Made by a program: the position numbers and the translations under genes. From the NCBI RefSeq assembly GCF_010389155.1, contig NC_057762.1:10713513-10777512 (forward strand): a DNA stretch of 64,000 nucleotides, read 5' to 3'. Shown one piece after another: positions 1 to 11,308 of this stretch. The stretch is from Erigeron canadensis. Lineage: Eukaryota > Streptophyta > Magnoliopsida > Asterales > Asteraceae. Below the pieces are notes generated by a model. The model searched no databases. It saw only the letters and a program-made list of their open reading frames with translations, and was not told the origin of the DNA. Numbering within the stretch: position 1 is the stretch's first letter; every line of letters begins with the position of its first letter.

Positions 1-417
1 CAATTGATGGCATAAATCATAACTTATACAACTTATTAATGTTCTCAAACCTACGAACTCACCAACCTTTGTGTTGACATGTTTAAGTATTCCTTTTAGG
101 TAATCAAGCAAATGGTGGCTAGGATTGGTAGCATGGGACTCATAGCAGACTTCAGGATTTAGGATTGGAGTTTGCATGCTTTCATTTATGCTTGATGGCA
201 ATATGCCTAACCGTTACCCCTACGTGGGAACTTTTCATACATTTATTTGATTGCTGATTTAACCTATGTGTGATGACTCCTCTTTTTCTTAATTGACTAT
301 GTAATCGATTAATTATGCTTAATCTATGTGCTCATTTAGTATTCCTATGTAACATCCATGTGCGCATGTGCTTTATCTTACATCCCGAGTTTTTCGCCGT
401 AGTCGGGGTGTTATACA
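1..417. repeat. LTR-like terminal fragment
   Basis: No credible coding sequence. The stretch ends in the GC-richer tract CGGGGTGTTATACA, which resembles the 3' edge of plant gypsy LTRs, and directly abuts coding-like sequence of Element 1 near 417/418. I infer that a second retroelement, mostly outside the window, inserted into or truncated Element 1 here. Its other end is not visible. Confidence 0.4.
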
Positions 418-2410
418 ACAGATTGGCATCTTCTACATCTAGTATGCCCAATCCTTGCAGTTGAACCCTTGAGACCAGCAGATTGGCTTTCTTTTGTTTC
501 TTCCTTTCATTTATAGTATTTCCAATTCTAGCCAATCTCTTGCTGTCAGATTTAGTCACTGGAGGAAGCTGATAAGGATTTCCAGTATCTAGTAAAGTTA
601 CATCAGTGGCCGGCTGGGCAGATTCATCAGTTGCAAGTGCCTTGCCCTTATCCTTTTTCCCCCTATCACTTACATCCTCAAACTCTTCAATTATATGCTC
701 ACCAGCATCAGTACTGGCAGCGATAACCAATTTTTTCCCAACACTTGAACCTAGAGTTTCAATAATAGTGTGAGGTGTATGAACAGATCTTTCCCCCTTG
801 GTAGCATCTAGTCCTTTCCTTATTGCTTCAAAATCAATGTGACTAGATGGTAAGCGATCTAGAGGCTACCACGACCCCATGTTCAGCATCTTAACCTGTC
901 TTTCAAGTTCTTTCAAATCAACCTCTGATGATCTAACAGTTGTATTCAACAGGTTGGTGATTGATGATGTGACTCCAGATTGAGTCAGTGCAAAAGCCTC
1001 CCTTAATGATGTTGCCAGTTGATTTGAGGAATTGACCAACTCGTTGAGCTTCTTGAACACTAAGCCCTCATTTTCAGTAAACTTGTTAACCCCTAAATCT
1101 ACCACTTTGACATTGGTAATGTGTTCCTTGTAATATTTGGAGAGGGACTTGGTATTCTTTTCAAGTGTCTTTTGAATCTCCTCCACCCTCGTAAGAAGGT
1201 TTGAGAGATCAGCTTGGAAAGACACAAACTGGCTATCCAGTGACGGAGGGGAAGGTGTCACTGGATCAACTCTAAAAGCTACAGGTACAACTGGAGGAGG
1301 AATTACAATCGTTGGTTCTCCAGTTGTAGTAGCATCAGTTGATACAAGAGGAGTTGTTGAAGAAGGAAAGGGAAGAGATTCAAGTTGTCATTCATGCTGA
1401 GAATGTTCAGGTGTGAACGACGCTGGTGTAAGTATGTGCCTATTTCTAGGCATAAAGAGTGAGTTTAAGAGTGATCTGGAGGGAAGTAGTGGTATTTCAT
1501 TGAGCATTTGTACAGCTGGTGAAACTGAAACTTGTGGTTCTAGGGGTTGATCAGAGAATGAAGGGAGCTGATCATGTACAGATGCATCAGCCATTTCCTG
1601 ATCAGAATGTGTATCATCTGAATCTGAAGATTCAAGCTGAAACTCACCCACATTCATGCCTAGATCCATGAATGATAGGGGTGGCTGAACAACTTGTTCA
1701 GGCTCCTGATGACCAGTTCCAGTTGCCTGGATGGTTTCATCAATTGGGGGATCCATTGCCGAAGCATCTTCTCCCTGGAAAGAGGTCACTGGTGCCTCAA
1801 CCACAACTGCTCAATCCTCAACTGTAGTATCATGGGCCGTAGAGTCTAGAACCTCGATCTCTGGCTGTGACTGGCCAGAAACTTTGTCAGTTCGTGTTTC
1901 AAGAGTGTCAGAATTATGGCTCTGCAAGTTAAGTACTGACACGGACTCTAAGATGGGCTGACCCAATAATATCTTCACCACTTCCACCTACAACAAATTC
2001 GGAAGTGGTTGCTGGTTGTTCAACCCTTTGACTATCTCCAGTAGCTTCTTGGGGAGAAAATAGATGGCTGGCTGGGGTACTAACGTCAGTGGCAAGTTCT
2101 GACTGTCTCTTAAGGCGCTTTTTCATTGTACGTTTTGCCTTTGGAACCACCTAGACACCTGTTGGGAGGTCTCCAGGGTGAGAAAGTGGAAGAATTGACA
2201 GGCTGGAGCTGGTGGGAATAGACTGCTGCCCAGAATCAGCAACAGTCACAAGTGCAACAGACGAACTGGTGGGTTTCTCATTATTTTGAAGCCCGCCCAA
2301 TAGTCTTTCTGACTCACCTTAGATTGGTGCATCAGTTTTAGAGAATGCCAGCTACATTCTGTTTGGAATCTGGACCTCTGCAGGTGATGAGCTAAGAGAG
2401 TCCAAATTCC
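418..2410 (-). pseudogene. Decayed C-terminal part of Element 1 accessory ORF
   Basis: Continues in sense after the intact 267-codon ORF at 2411-3214 but is broken by stops and frame changes into open pieces at 1929-2150, 1388-1804, 866-1261 and 332-730. Reading 5' to 3', the pieces show a basic patch (KAKRTMKKRLKRQ), an acidic Ser/Asp/Glu-rich low-complexity stretch, a heptad-like segment around LLTRVEEIQKTLEKNTKSL that looks like a coiled coil, and a second Lys-rich stretch. The same order of basic, acidic and coiled-coil parts occurs in the accessory ORF of Element 2. Coding resemblance stops at the junction near 417. Function unknown; the basic patches could be nuclear-localisation signals (inference). 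Confidence 0.6.
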
Positions 2411-3214
2411 TTAGCATCTCTGGGACAGTGTAAGGATACTGAGTGTTATGATATGCATTACTGCCCAGGATCTAAGAAAACAATGTGACAAATATCTGGA
2501 GAAGGGTATACACAGACCCCTGGTACCCTTCAACTTCTGTACAAAACTTCTATATAGAATCTCAGCAAAATCCACTCGAAGTCCATTCCACAAGCAGTAA
2601 GCCATTTCTGCTTGTGTAGAGTTGATCTGGTCGAGTCCACCAGAACTTCCTCCCATGCTTTCCACCAGATGAATGAAAAAATATCTCCATGAGGGTGTGA
2701 GGCCCTTCAATGTCATAGCACCTTTTGTCTTCAACACCCCATTCTCCAAACACTCCTTGTTTCCCATGTCGAGGAGCACCTGGTGAAAGTTTACATTCTG
2801 GGAGATGGCTACTGGAGTCTCACCTTCTCTCCAGTAGTTAAGATGCAGAGCATCTCTCACAGTATTGGTTGTGATGGTACACTCAATTGTTCCATCCTTG
2901 AGAGAGAAAGAGATGGATGAACAGTCTTCAGAGAGTTGTGCAGTGTACCAGAATTCACACAAGTAGTCATGGTACAACTTGTGTGGATTAAGAGAAAAAG
3001 ACACGCCAATGGGAGAATCCAGAACGAATTGTTGGATTCTTCCAATGAGAGAATCGGCGGCTTGAACCCCTTTCAAACTAGCCATGGGGTTATTAGGGTT
3101 TAGTTTAATTAATCTTGCCTCAGGGGCACCATGAGCACGTTTGATTTGAGGAGATGGATTATATGCAACAGTGAGCAGATTTATATCTCTACTGCAAGAA
3201 GATTTGGGAGCCAT
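2411..3214 (-). CDS. Element 1 accessory ORF, N-terminal EFW/DQ domain
   Basis: Open frame of 267 codons beginning MAPKSSCSRDINLL, in sense with and downstream of the pol remnants. It contains LCEFWYTAQL near residue 88, ALHLNYW, and GGLDQINSTQ near residue 195. The Element 2 ORF at 21257-23793 shows IREFWNSAR, ILHLGYV and TGYDQMNIQN in the same order and spacing, so the two are homologous. The EFW region loosely resembles plant 'mobile domain'/putative transposon proteins (inference). It is not gag, protease, integrase, RT or RNase H. Sirevirus-type copia elements often carry an extra, sometimes env-like, ORF in this position; I see no signal peptide or obvious membrane span. The start is supported by a leader with a TATA box 153 bp upstream. 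The last residues may already follow a frame change, since downstream coding-like sequence lies in other frames. Confidence 0.65.
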   Translation of the reverse strand: MAPKSSCSRDINLLTVAYNPSPQIKRAHGAPEARLIKLNPNNPMASLKGVQAADSLIGRIQQFVLDSPIGVSFSLNPHKLYHDYLCEFWYTAQLSEDCSSISFSLKDGTIECTITTNTVRDALHLNYWREGETPVAISQNVNFHQVLLDMGNKECLENGVLKTKGAMTLKGLTPSWRYFFIHLVESMGGSSGGLDQINSTQAEMAYCLWNGLRVDFAEILYRSFVQKLKGTRGLCIPFSRYLSHCFLRSWAVMHIITLSILTLSQRC

Positions 3215-3964
3215 TTGATTAAAGAAATAAAGTGAAATTAAGAATTTTGGAATTAAGGTTTTTCATTTAAGAAGCATAGAGAAAAAGGAAAAGAAGTAAT
3301 TGTTGATGATTGGAATTGAATGAAGCAATGTGAAACGAAAGTAAATATGTTGAAGTAAATACAGGGTATTTATAAGCTGGATTCACAATCTCAAAGAATA
3401 ACCAAGAATATTTTATTGCCAAAAATCAATCTTTAAGATATTTTGTTGAAAATGAGTTTGAATTTTGAGCCAAAATATTTAAATCTTCGTGTCAGCATTA
3501 AATGCTATGACGACTTGTATACCCACTCGCCCACTAACTTTTCACAATCCCAATAAAAAGTGCATCTTTTTACAACATGGTAATGACACGTCATGTGATA
3601 GTTGTAAGTAGGTTAAAACACTCGGGTACCATCACGTGTCACAAAATTGACCAAGTATTCTTACCATTATGAAAATCTGGTTAACCTCCAGTTTTAAGAC
3701 GAGACCAAACGTTTACACTGGAAGAATAGTCCAGTGCCAGTTTCAACTGGAGAGCTCTCCAGTTGCAATTTTTCAAACAAAAACAATTTTAGTCAGAAAA
3801 ATATTTTGAGACTTTTCCCCCTAGAATGATGACCCAGATGTCAATTAGTGCCAGGATAGTATCACAAAGGCGTTCGATAGCCTGGCAAGCAAAGATCATC
3901 TGGACCTCCTCAACTGGAGAACTTTATCAGTGTCACTAGTGCGTTCATAACAATTTCTCCAGTT
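3215..3964 (-). promoter_or_regulatory. Putative internal promoter and leader of the accessory ORF (E1)
   Basis: Non-coding interval between the RNase H end (3965) and the accessory start codon (3214). Minus-strand TATAAATA lies at 3367-3374, followed by a CT/A-rich leader of about 125 nt without strong upstream ORFs, like an ordinary plant 5' UTR. Further upstream, 3690-3780 is rich in the element's dyad words, including a perfect 22-bp palindrome at 3744-3765 with core AACTGGAGAGCTCTCCAGTT. The same words occur in the 5' LTR of this element. Promoter activity is inferred. Confidence 0.5.
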
Positions 3965-5469
3965 TTAAGGATTTAGCATTCCCAATTCGCTAATAAGATG
4001 TTTAAAAGTTTTCTCATCAAAAGGTTTTGTAAAGACATCAGCTAACTGTTTGTCAGTGGGGATGAAATTAATTTAAATGTCTCCTTTCATAACATGATCA
4101 CGGATGAAATGATACCTGATGTCAATATGTTTTGTTCTGGAGTGCATCACTGGGTTGTGAGAAATAGCAATTGCACTAGTGTTGTCACAAAAGATTGGGG
4201 TCCTTGTGTATTTTTGACCATAATCTAGTAACTGGTTTTTGATCCAGAGAACCTGGGCACAACAACTGGCCGCGGAAATGTACTATGCTTCAGCAGTGGA
4301 CATAGAAACTGAGGTTTGCTTCTTGTTGGTCTAACTCAACAGTTTACCTCCAAGGAAATGACAACCACCAGTTGTAGACTTTCTATCTATCTTACAACCT
4401 GCATGATCTGAATCTGGATAACCCATTAGATCTAACCCTGAGCCTTTGGGATACCAAAGACCAAGGGTAGGACACCCTTTAAGGTATCTGAAGATGCGCT
4501 TAACAGCATGCAAATGAGATTCTTTTGGGTTAGCCTGAAATCTGGCACATAGACATGTTGCAAACATTATATCTGGTCGACTGGCAGTTAAATACATTAG
4601 TGAACCAACCATTCCACGATATTCCTTTTGGTCTACTGGTTTGCCATTTGGGCCAGAGTCCAAGTTTAATGGAGCTGCAATTGGTGTAGTTTTCGATGTG
4701 ATTGAATCATATTTATATTTTATTAACAAATCTCTGACATAATTTTCTTAGTTGATAAAAATACCATCTTTGGTTTGTTTAGTTTGAAGACCTAAGAAAA
4801 ATTTTAATTCTCCCATTAAACTCATTTCATACTCAGTAGACATGATTTTTGAAAACTTTTTACACATTGCATCATCAGTTGACCCAAATATAATGTCATC
4901 AATATAAATTTGTACCAGCAAGATATTACCTTTTTTTTTAAAGATAGATAACGTATTATCTATTGCACCTCTTTGAAAACCATGTTTAAGAAGATGTTTG
5001 GTTAAAGTGTCATACCAGGTCTTGGGGCTTGTCTAAGACCATACAATGCTTTGTTCAGTCTATATACCCAGTGACGATGCTTCTCATCAATGAAGCCTGG
5101 AGTCTGCTTAACATACACTTCTTCTTCCAATGTTCCATTTAGGAACGCACTTTTGACATCCATCTGGTAGACCTTGAACTGCAGATGTGTTGCATAAGCC
5201 AAGAAAATTCGTATGGCTTCGAGTCTAGCAACAGGAGCAAAAGTCTCATCAAAATCAACACCTTCTGCTTGACAGTAACCCTTGTTAACCAATCTGGCTT
5301 TGTTCCTAACAACATTGCCATCTTCATCCATCTTGTTTCGGTAGACCCATCTTGTACCAATGGGTTCTTTCTTCAACCCTAGTGGACAAGGAACAAGTTC
5401 CCACACATTGTTCCTCTCAAACTGGATAAGCTCTTCTTGCATTGCTTCTACCCAACTTGGGTCTGCCAT
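3965..5469 (-). pseudogene. Element 1 reverse transcriptase and RNase H (broken)
   Basis: Ty1/copia RT followed by RNase H. The first open piece (5002-5469) has [24 protein letters not shown] and [13 protein letters not shown], typical of the RVT_2 domain. It loses frame near 5025: the expected A-W-Y after APR becomes P-G-M, consistent with loss of one base. The catalytic box then follows in another frame as YIDD near 4887-4910 (YVDD is the commoner form). The next open piece (4331-4729) carries SLMYLTASRPDIMF and RKSTTGG, leading into RNase H. Later stops near 4320 and 4070 interrupt RNase H, whose end (ELGMLNP and stop) is recognisable at 3965. It encodes no full polymerase. Confidence 0.85.
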
Positions 5470-5842
5470 AGCCTCGTCAATCTTCTTTGGTTCAATCAGT
5501 GATTAGAAGGTGACGTTCAAGCATTGTTCACTTGTGGCTCTTCTAGTCTGAACCCCCACTACTTGGATCTCCAACTATCTGCTCAATTGGATGCGCTTGT
5601 GTCCATTTAGTGTATTGACTAGGTTGGTGTATAACAATATCAGTGCGAGTAACCTGAGGAACCTCCATAGCTGTTGAAACTGGAAGAGGATCAGTCCAGA
5701 CTTCTTCAACATCCTCATCAGAGTCAATGAGATCATGATTTGCATCGTGGAATTCTTCAGTTGAAGGCATTTCTTGAACAATTGGAGAATCTTGAGTCTG
5801 AACTGGTTCTGATACTGGAGTAGCACGAACATCAGATCCAAT
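5470..5842 (-). pseudogene. Element 1 integrase-RT linker
   Basis: Low-complexity, acidic linker between integrase and RT, open at 5543-5845 (100 codons) and ending in TQAHPIEQIVGDPSSG, the usual copia tract just before RT. It overlaps the end of the integrase frame by a few bases in a different frame, showing a frameshift. No catalytic role. Confidence 0.65.
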
Positions 5843-7201
5843 CACCAGTTTTTGTGGTAAATTAAAACTGATGGAGGGATAAAATAAAGTGTCACTAGTC
5901 TCTTCATAACTGGTTCCAAGTCTTTCTGACTGGAAACATCTCTTGGTGTAGTAACTGATTGATGAACTGGATTAGATACACCAAAATCAACTAGAACAAC
6001 TGGAGAAATATCAAGATTTGGCCTTCTGTTGATTGCATCATTTGATTCATCGAATGTGACGTGAATTGAGTCATGAACCTTTTGGAGTCTATAATTATAA
6101 ACTCTAAAGGCTTTGCGAATATCTGAATATCCTACAAATACTCCTTCATCAGCTTTAGCATCAAATTTCCCAAGCTGACTGGAATCGTTTAAAATGTAAG
6201 CTGGACAACCAAATACATAGAAATAACCAATATTTGGCTTACGATTCCTGAGCACTTCATAAACAGTCTTGTGTCTTTTGATGTAGACAAACTTGTTTTG
6301 TATGTGACAAGCTGTTGCCACTGCTTCAGCCCAAAAACTGGTAGGAAGACCAGATTCAGATAGCATACTTCTTGCAGCTTCCATCAAAGTACAATTATTC
6401 CTTTCAACAACACCATTTTGCTCTGGAGAGTGAGCTGAAAAAAAGTTTTGAGAAACGCCAGTGTCATTGCAAAATGATTCAAGTACTTTATTCTGAAATT
6501 CTGTACCATTATCACTTCTTAACTAACACACTTTGTGGGTATACTTGACTTCAATTCTTTTGATGAGTGAGATGATTTCAGCAGATGCATCACCTTTGGA
6601 TCTGAGGAACATCACCCAACAGTATCTGGTGAATTCATCAACCACAACTACAGTATAACGTTTTCCAGCTCTAGTTTGAACATTCACTGGACCAAATAGA
6701 TCCATATGAAGCATGTGAAGAGGTTCAGTGATACTAAAGTTTTGCTTGGTTTTAAAACTGGCTCTTTTCTGCTTGCCCATCTCACACCCTGGACATGGCT
6801 TTTCTTTTGAAGGAAATAAGAGGTATCCCATCTGCTAGTTGTTTACGAGACAACTTATTAATATTTTTGAAATTTAGATGGGATAGTCTCTTGTGCCACA
6901 ACCAGTTGGTGTCCTCATCAGCCTTGGTATATAAACAATGCTCTTTTGGAGCAGGTTCCATATCCATAATGTACACATTTCCCTTTCTTGGAGCGATCAT
7001 TACCACTTGCCAATCCTTGTTAAATATGGTGCCTTGTGCAACATCGAACAGAACTCTGAAGCCATCATCACACAGTTGAATTACACTGATCAGGTTATAT
7101 TTCAAACTATTTACAAATGCAACTTTAGTGAATTTGACTTGTCCATTGTTAAGCACACCATATCCTTCAGTTTTTCCACTACCATCATTACCAAAAGTCA
7201 C
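5842..7201 (-). pseudogene. Element 1 integrase (pre-integrase zinc domain and core, broken)
   Basis: Three open pieces make up one integrase. 6782-7201 contains LWHKRLSHLNF (the two His of the HHCC zinc site). 6523-6831 supplies CPGCEMGKQKRASF (the Cys pair) and the core start HMDLFGPVNV. 5842-6387 supplies LPTSFWAEAVATACHI and the GYFYVFGCPAYI region. The break near 6805 is a frameshift. At about 6520 an in-frame TAG sits just before LRSDNGTEF, most simply a Gln-to-stop C-to-T change. An intact integrase would insert element cDNA into the host chromosome; this copy cannot. Confidence 0.85.
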
Positions 7202-7330
7202 TATCGGTCCATCTTAGACAGTGAACTCTTCCAGCAGGGGCTTACATCCTGTCATAGTCTGTCCAGCTGCGCTGTCCAGATACCAGATATGCTTCTTTCG
7301 ATTGCCCTGCACGCCCACAAAATAATTAGT
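7202..7330 (-). pseudogene. Element 1 aspartic protease remnant
   Basis: Short conceptual reading WYLDSAAGQTMTGCK followed by a stop (near 7213) and GPIVTFGNDGSG. Copia proteases carry a D-S-G catalytic triad at this point, before a conserved MTG; here D-S-A is seen, so the triad is damaged as well as the frame. Confidence 0.6.
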
Positions 7331-8495
7331 TGTTTTTGTGAACCCATCTTTTCTTGATGGGTTCACTGGACTTCACCTGAGAAGCCACAGTTGATTGTTG
7401 AGGGGTGGAACTGGAGGCTGAATATGGAGCTTGTTCAATTGCTTCAGATCCATGAGTAAAAACAATTGGTACTTGGCATTTGTTTCCCTTTTTATTTTCA
7501 GTTTTGGTTCCAGTTAGAACCTTTTGTTTTTGTTTAGATTTGGAAGGGGTTTTGACACTTGTTTTTTATACTGAAGGAGAAGATGCTCCTTCCAGATTTT
7601 TTATTCTGGCAGTACAACTCTGAACCTGCCTAGACAAAAGTTGGAGTTGACTGTCCAGTTTTTAGCAAAATGTCATTTTCAAGAGACACCTGAACCTTGG
7701 ACTTAGGTTCAATTTGATTCTTGGTCTTAGGATCCTTGGGCTCCTTTGACTTTTGAGGTAAAGGCTTTTCACCAGCAACCTTTTTAACTGGAGCTTTAGC
7801 CTGATTGGCTCCAGTTTTAATCTCAACATGGGTGATTTCAACATATTCAGTTTTGATACTCTTAGGTTGATCATAAGGAGTTTCAACTTGAAGAGATGAA
7901 GGCAATGCATGGAGATCTGGTATAGCAGCTGCCATCTGAAGATCTCCAGATTTCCATGCATTCTTTTGGGCATCAATTGTTCTTGAAAATGCATCATAAT
8001 TCTTTCCAGATGCTTTTACCCAGGATATGATAATCATTTTTTCTTTCTCAAGGTCAGGTTTTAAACTTTGCTTTTCAAGTTCTAAAGCTTCAGTTTTTAA
8101 AACTGACTCTTTGAGAACCAACTGGACACTCTGCAAGTCATTCAACTGGGTTTCACATTGTTTAATTCATTTAAAATTGTTTCCAGATTTCTTTCACTAT
8201 CAATTCTAACAGTTTCAACAAACAATAAATCACCATTGAGTGATTTAGCAATGTCCAGTTTCAATTCAGGGTCATCCTGCTTATCATAATTACATACCTT
8301 CTTCAAAATGATGTCCACCCATCTTCCTGCAATGGCATCATCTTTCACCAGATGTTGCTGTTGATCTTCTAGTGCCATAAAACACATATCCCTAATCTCT
8401 TCCTCATCATCAGATGAATCATCAGATATTTCCCACTTCCCTTCACTGCTTGCCATCATGCATTTATTCTTTTCTTTTTCTTTTTCAAGAGACAA
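7331..8495 (-). pseudogene. Element 1 gag C-terminal / coiled-coil linker
   Basis: Open pieces at 8142-8495 and 7630-8145. The first is acidic (SDDSSDDEEEIRDMCFMALED), the second is Lys/Glu-rich with a heptad-like run near LVLKESVLKTEALELEKQSL, then Lys/Pro-rich. Copia elements with long gags often have such a coiled-coil/charged spacer between the zinc knuckle and protease. 7331-7629 is too broken to assign but keeps Lys-rich coding-like composition. Confidence 0.6.
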
Positions 8496-9775
8496 GAGGG
8501 CAATTTGTGCCTTAAGCTTCTTATATTTAGCTTATATTTATCATCAGGCACATTATAAATTGGGACAAGGGGACCAGATTGATTGTTCATTTGACTAGAT
8601 CTACATTCCTTCATAAAGTGACCTTTCTTACCACACTTATAGCAAGTAAGATTGGCCTTGTCCAGAGAGTTGGAGCTGGAAGCATTGTTGGAACCATTAA
8701 ATCGATTATACTTATGCTTAAACGTATTAAAGGTCTTGGCAATCATGGCTACCAGATCATCATCGTCAGTTTCATCACAACCAACACTGATTTCAGTGGT
8801 CAAACCAGAGTTCAGCAAATTGCTTAACATCCCCTTCATAGAATGCAACTGGACATTCTCAGCGGATATTAAAGCAGCACAAGGTTGTCCAGTGAAACTG
8901 GTTACCTTGGAACGTTGGGCAAGGTTTATGGCATCCTGTTCAGCCACAAGTTTTGCAGCATTGTTATCCTCAGTGAATCTAAAGGCTCCATAGAGGGATG
9001 CAAGAGTGTGACTGTGCAGGGTTTTACCTTGTCTTAAGACAAGAATCATATTTTCCCATTTAGATGGAAGAATGTCACAGAATTTCTCAAGAATGATGTC
9101 CTTGTCTTTTTCAATACCCAAACCTCTTAACTGATTGATAAGGCTAGTAAATCTGGTGTATGTACTAGTTAGACTCTCATTAGGTAAAGCAAAGAAGGAT
9201 TCATACTTCTTGTTCAAAGCAACTTTCCTAGTGACAATGGTATCATCACCTCCTTGAAACTGAATGACCAATTCATCCCACATTGCCTTGGCACTGGGAA
9301 ACAAAACAAGTGTTGAAATTAAGTCTTCAGGGACAGCAGCAAGGATCATGTTTTTCAGTCTGGTATCCAGGTCTACTAGACTCCAATCCTCATCTGACTA
9401 GTGGTCTTCTGGTTTTTCTCTAGAGCCTCTTCTTCAAGTTGGATCAAAAAGAGGACTTACTCCGAGAGACATGGGTATATATGGTTCATCCTTAAGGATT
9501 TTTAACATATACCTCTCTATCTCACCAAAATGCAACAGCATTCTGGCCTTCCATGTCCCAAACGTTTCACCATTTCCATCAAATTTGGGAACAAGAGTAT
9601 TTGAGTAATGGACATGGACGTGGTTGGGGGCAATAGGAGGAGGAGGTGGAGGAAGATTGGTATTAACAGTTAGATTAACATTTTGATTAGGTATAGTATT
9701 GTTAGCATTAATGTTTTCATCATGACCAGGACCATTCTCATCTTCAGTAGTAGACATCTTAGCAGATCTAGGCAA
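8456..9775 (-). pseudogene. Element 1 gag (capsid and zinc knuckle, broken)
   Basis: The first piece (9434-9775, 113 codons) begins MPRSAKMSTTEDENGPGHDE and contains a proline run and FDGNGETFGTWKARM, typical of the copia gag N terminus. Stops near 9430 and 9380 separate it from 8456-9349 (297 codons), which carries a UBN2-type gag core (AMWDELVIQFQGGDD, LRGLGIEKDKDIILEKFCDI) and a complete CCHC knuckle CYKCGKKGHFMKEC near 8601-8646. The knuckle would bind element RNA in the virus-like particle. The start codon lies 15 bp from the primer-binding site, unusually close; initiation may be at the second Met. Confidence 0.85.
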
Positions 9776-9790
9776 TTATGTTAGCCTTCT

Positions 9791-9802
9791 GCTCTGATAC
9801 CA
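9791..9802 (-). other. Primer-binding site (initiator Met tRNA) of Element 1
   Basis: Minus-strand TGGTATCAGAGC, the classic plant copia primer site complementary to the 3' end of tRNA-iMet, immediately downstream of the 5' LTR. Confidence 0.9.
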
Positions 9803-9804
9803 CT

Positions 9805-10762
9805 TATAAGTCCCAACTCAAGATATGGTACTAACTGAAGACACTTCTATGTCAATGGTGAGATTTCTTTGCAATATAAACACTGAGCTGGAGATGACCA
9901 GTTTCAGTGAATGTATACCAAGTCCTTAGTTAGATTACTTAACAGGTGACAATAAGAAAATGACAATGCAATAAGTAAATACAATAAAGTAAAAAATGGT
10001 GAGACCAAGTTGTAATTTTCAAATGTATTATTTATTGATGTTAAATAAAATACAAGGTTGTTGCGGAACCAAGATAATACATAAATGTAAATATCCTAAC
10101 AACCTATGAAATACAAATGATCTATACTTGGAAATTCTCTTTCACAATCGAAACACAAAAAGTTGTGAGGTGTTCCCTTTTACGATTGAAAGAATATTGC
10201 ACAAGTACACCAAGAATATTGCAAAAGTCTGAATATGCAAAGTTATATTCTTGTTATGCAAAGACCTCTATTTATAGACAAAGTTGGCATTGGGATTCCA
10301 ACTTTGTCGTATAGATATGGTTGACAACATTTAAGGAAACTAGGTGATTTCCTTTGAAATGCTTGATAAGGTAAGTCAAGATGTTACTTTATCCAACCTG
10401 CTTTATGCACTTTTGTACTTTAATCATAGACAAATGATATTGTCTGTATAAAGCTGGATAAAGCAAAAAGGTCTTCCTCGTAAACAGTGTAAAGCATTGT
10501 AAAGGCTTTAACTGATATTCTCCAGTTTCTATCTGAGTAGAATGCCAACTTGGCTTCGCCGCCATTGTCATTCTCTATCTTCCACTTGTTGTCTTCGACG
10601 TCAGTTGGAATGTCTTCAGTTCTAATCAGATCTCAACTAGAGGAAGTCTTCAGTTGCATTAACTGTACGCTGCAACTAGACTTCAATATATTTCTGGACA
10701 AATCTTCTGGTCTCCAGATGCAACTGGAGACTGGCCAGTTTTAGTCAAAACTGGTCCTAACA
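9805..10762 (-). repeat. Element 1 5' LTR
   Basis: Lies between the primer site and a minus-strand TGTTAGGACC start at 10762; about 958 bp. Minus-strand TATAAATA is at 10269-10276. Upstream of it are repeated dyad words: TCTCCAGATGCAACTGGAGA at 10711-10730 (7-bp arms) and CCAGTTTTAGTCAAAACTGG at 10735-10754 (8-bp arms). The inner edge near 9805 reads TTATAAGTCC rather than TG, so that boundary is approximate. No partner LTR is in the window. Confidence 0.75.
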
Positions 10763-10829
10763 AATCTTATCGCAAGAAATCTTATATTTTTAAAGACAAA
10801 ATCGCAAAAAATAAATTAAAGTTAAAAAA

Positions 10830-11095
10830 ATCTGGCATTTCTTGTTGCTATTTCCATTTTCTTATTGCGATTTACATTTCTTGTTGCGATTTCCGTTTCT
10901 TGTTGCGATTTTCATTTTTTATTGAGATTTTCATTTTTTGTTGTGATTTTGACATTTTTTGTTGCGCTTTTCGCATTTTTTGTTGCGATTTTGGCATTTC
11001 TGGTTGCGATTTGGCATTTCTTGTTGCGTTTTTGGTTTTCTTGCTGCGATTTTTATTTTTTGTTGCGATTTTGTTGGTTATTTTGTGATAATCCG
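10830..11095 (+). repeat. Minisatellite, about 20-bp unit around TTGTTGCGATTT
   Basis: About a dozen imperfect head-to-tail units of roughly 19-21 bp with consensus near TTTCTTGTTGCGATTTTCAT. It is open in three frames simply because the unit lacks stops; the predicted proteins are Phe/Leu-rich repeats and not genes. Confidence 0.85.
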
Positions 11096-11308
11096 AAAAA
11101 CCTTAGCTATTTTGGTACGATCGCAACGAAAATTGGCTATTATCGCGATTTTGTTGAATTAAAATTGTCATTCGATTTCATATTTAGTATCCCCCAATAA
11201 TCACACTTATCAAAGTGAACAATTATCATTGAGTGAGTTTCAATCAATCGATCATTTGTTAAGAAACCTACTCATAATATTAATCCTAGACAATGACTAG
11301 TCAAACAT

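Noticed and set aside
2411..3214. Calling the accessory ORF an envelope gene
   Set aside because: No signal peptide, membrane span or cleavage site is visible; position alone is not enough.
10865..11200. Three overlapping plus-strand open frames rich in Phe/Leu/Cys
   Set aside because: They are one tandem repeat read in three frames, without family resemblance.
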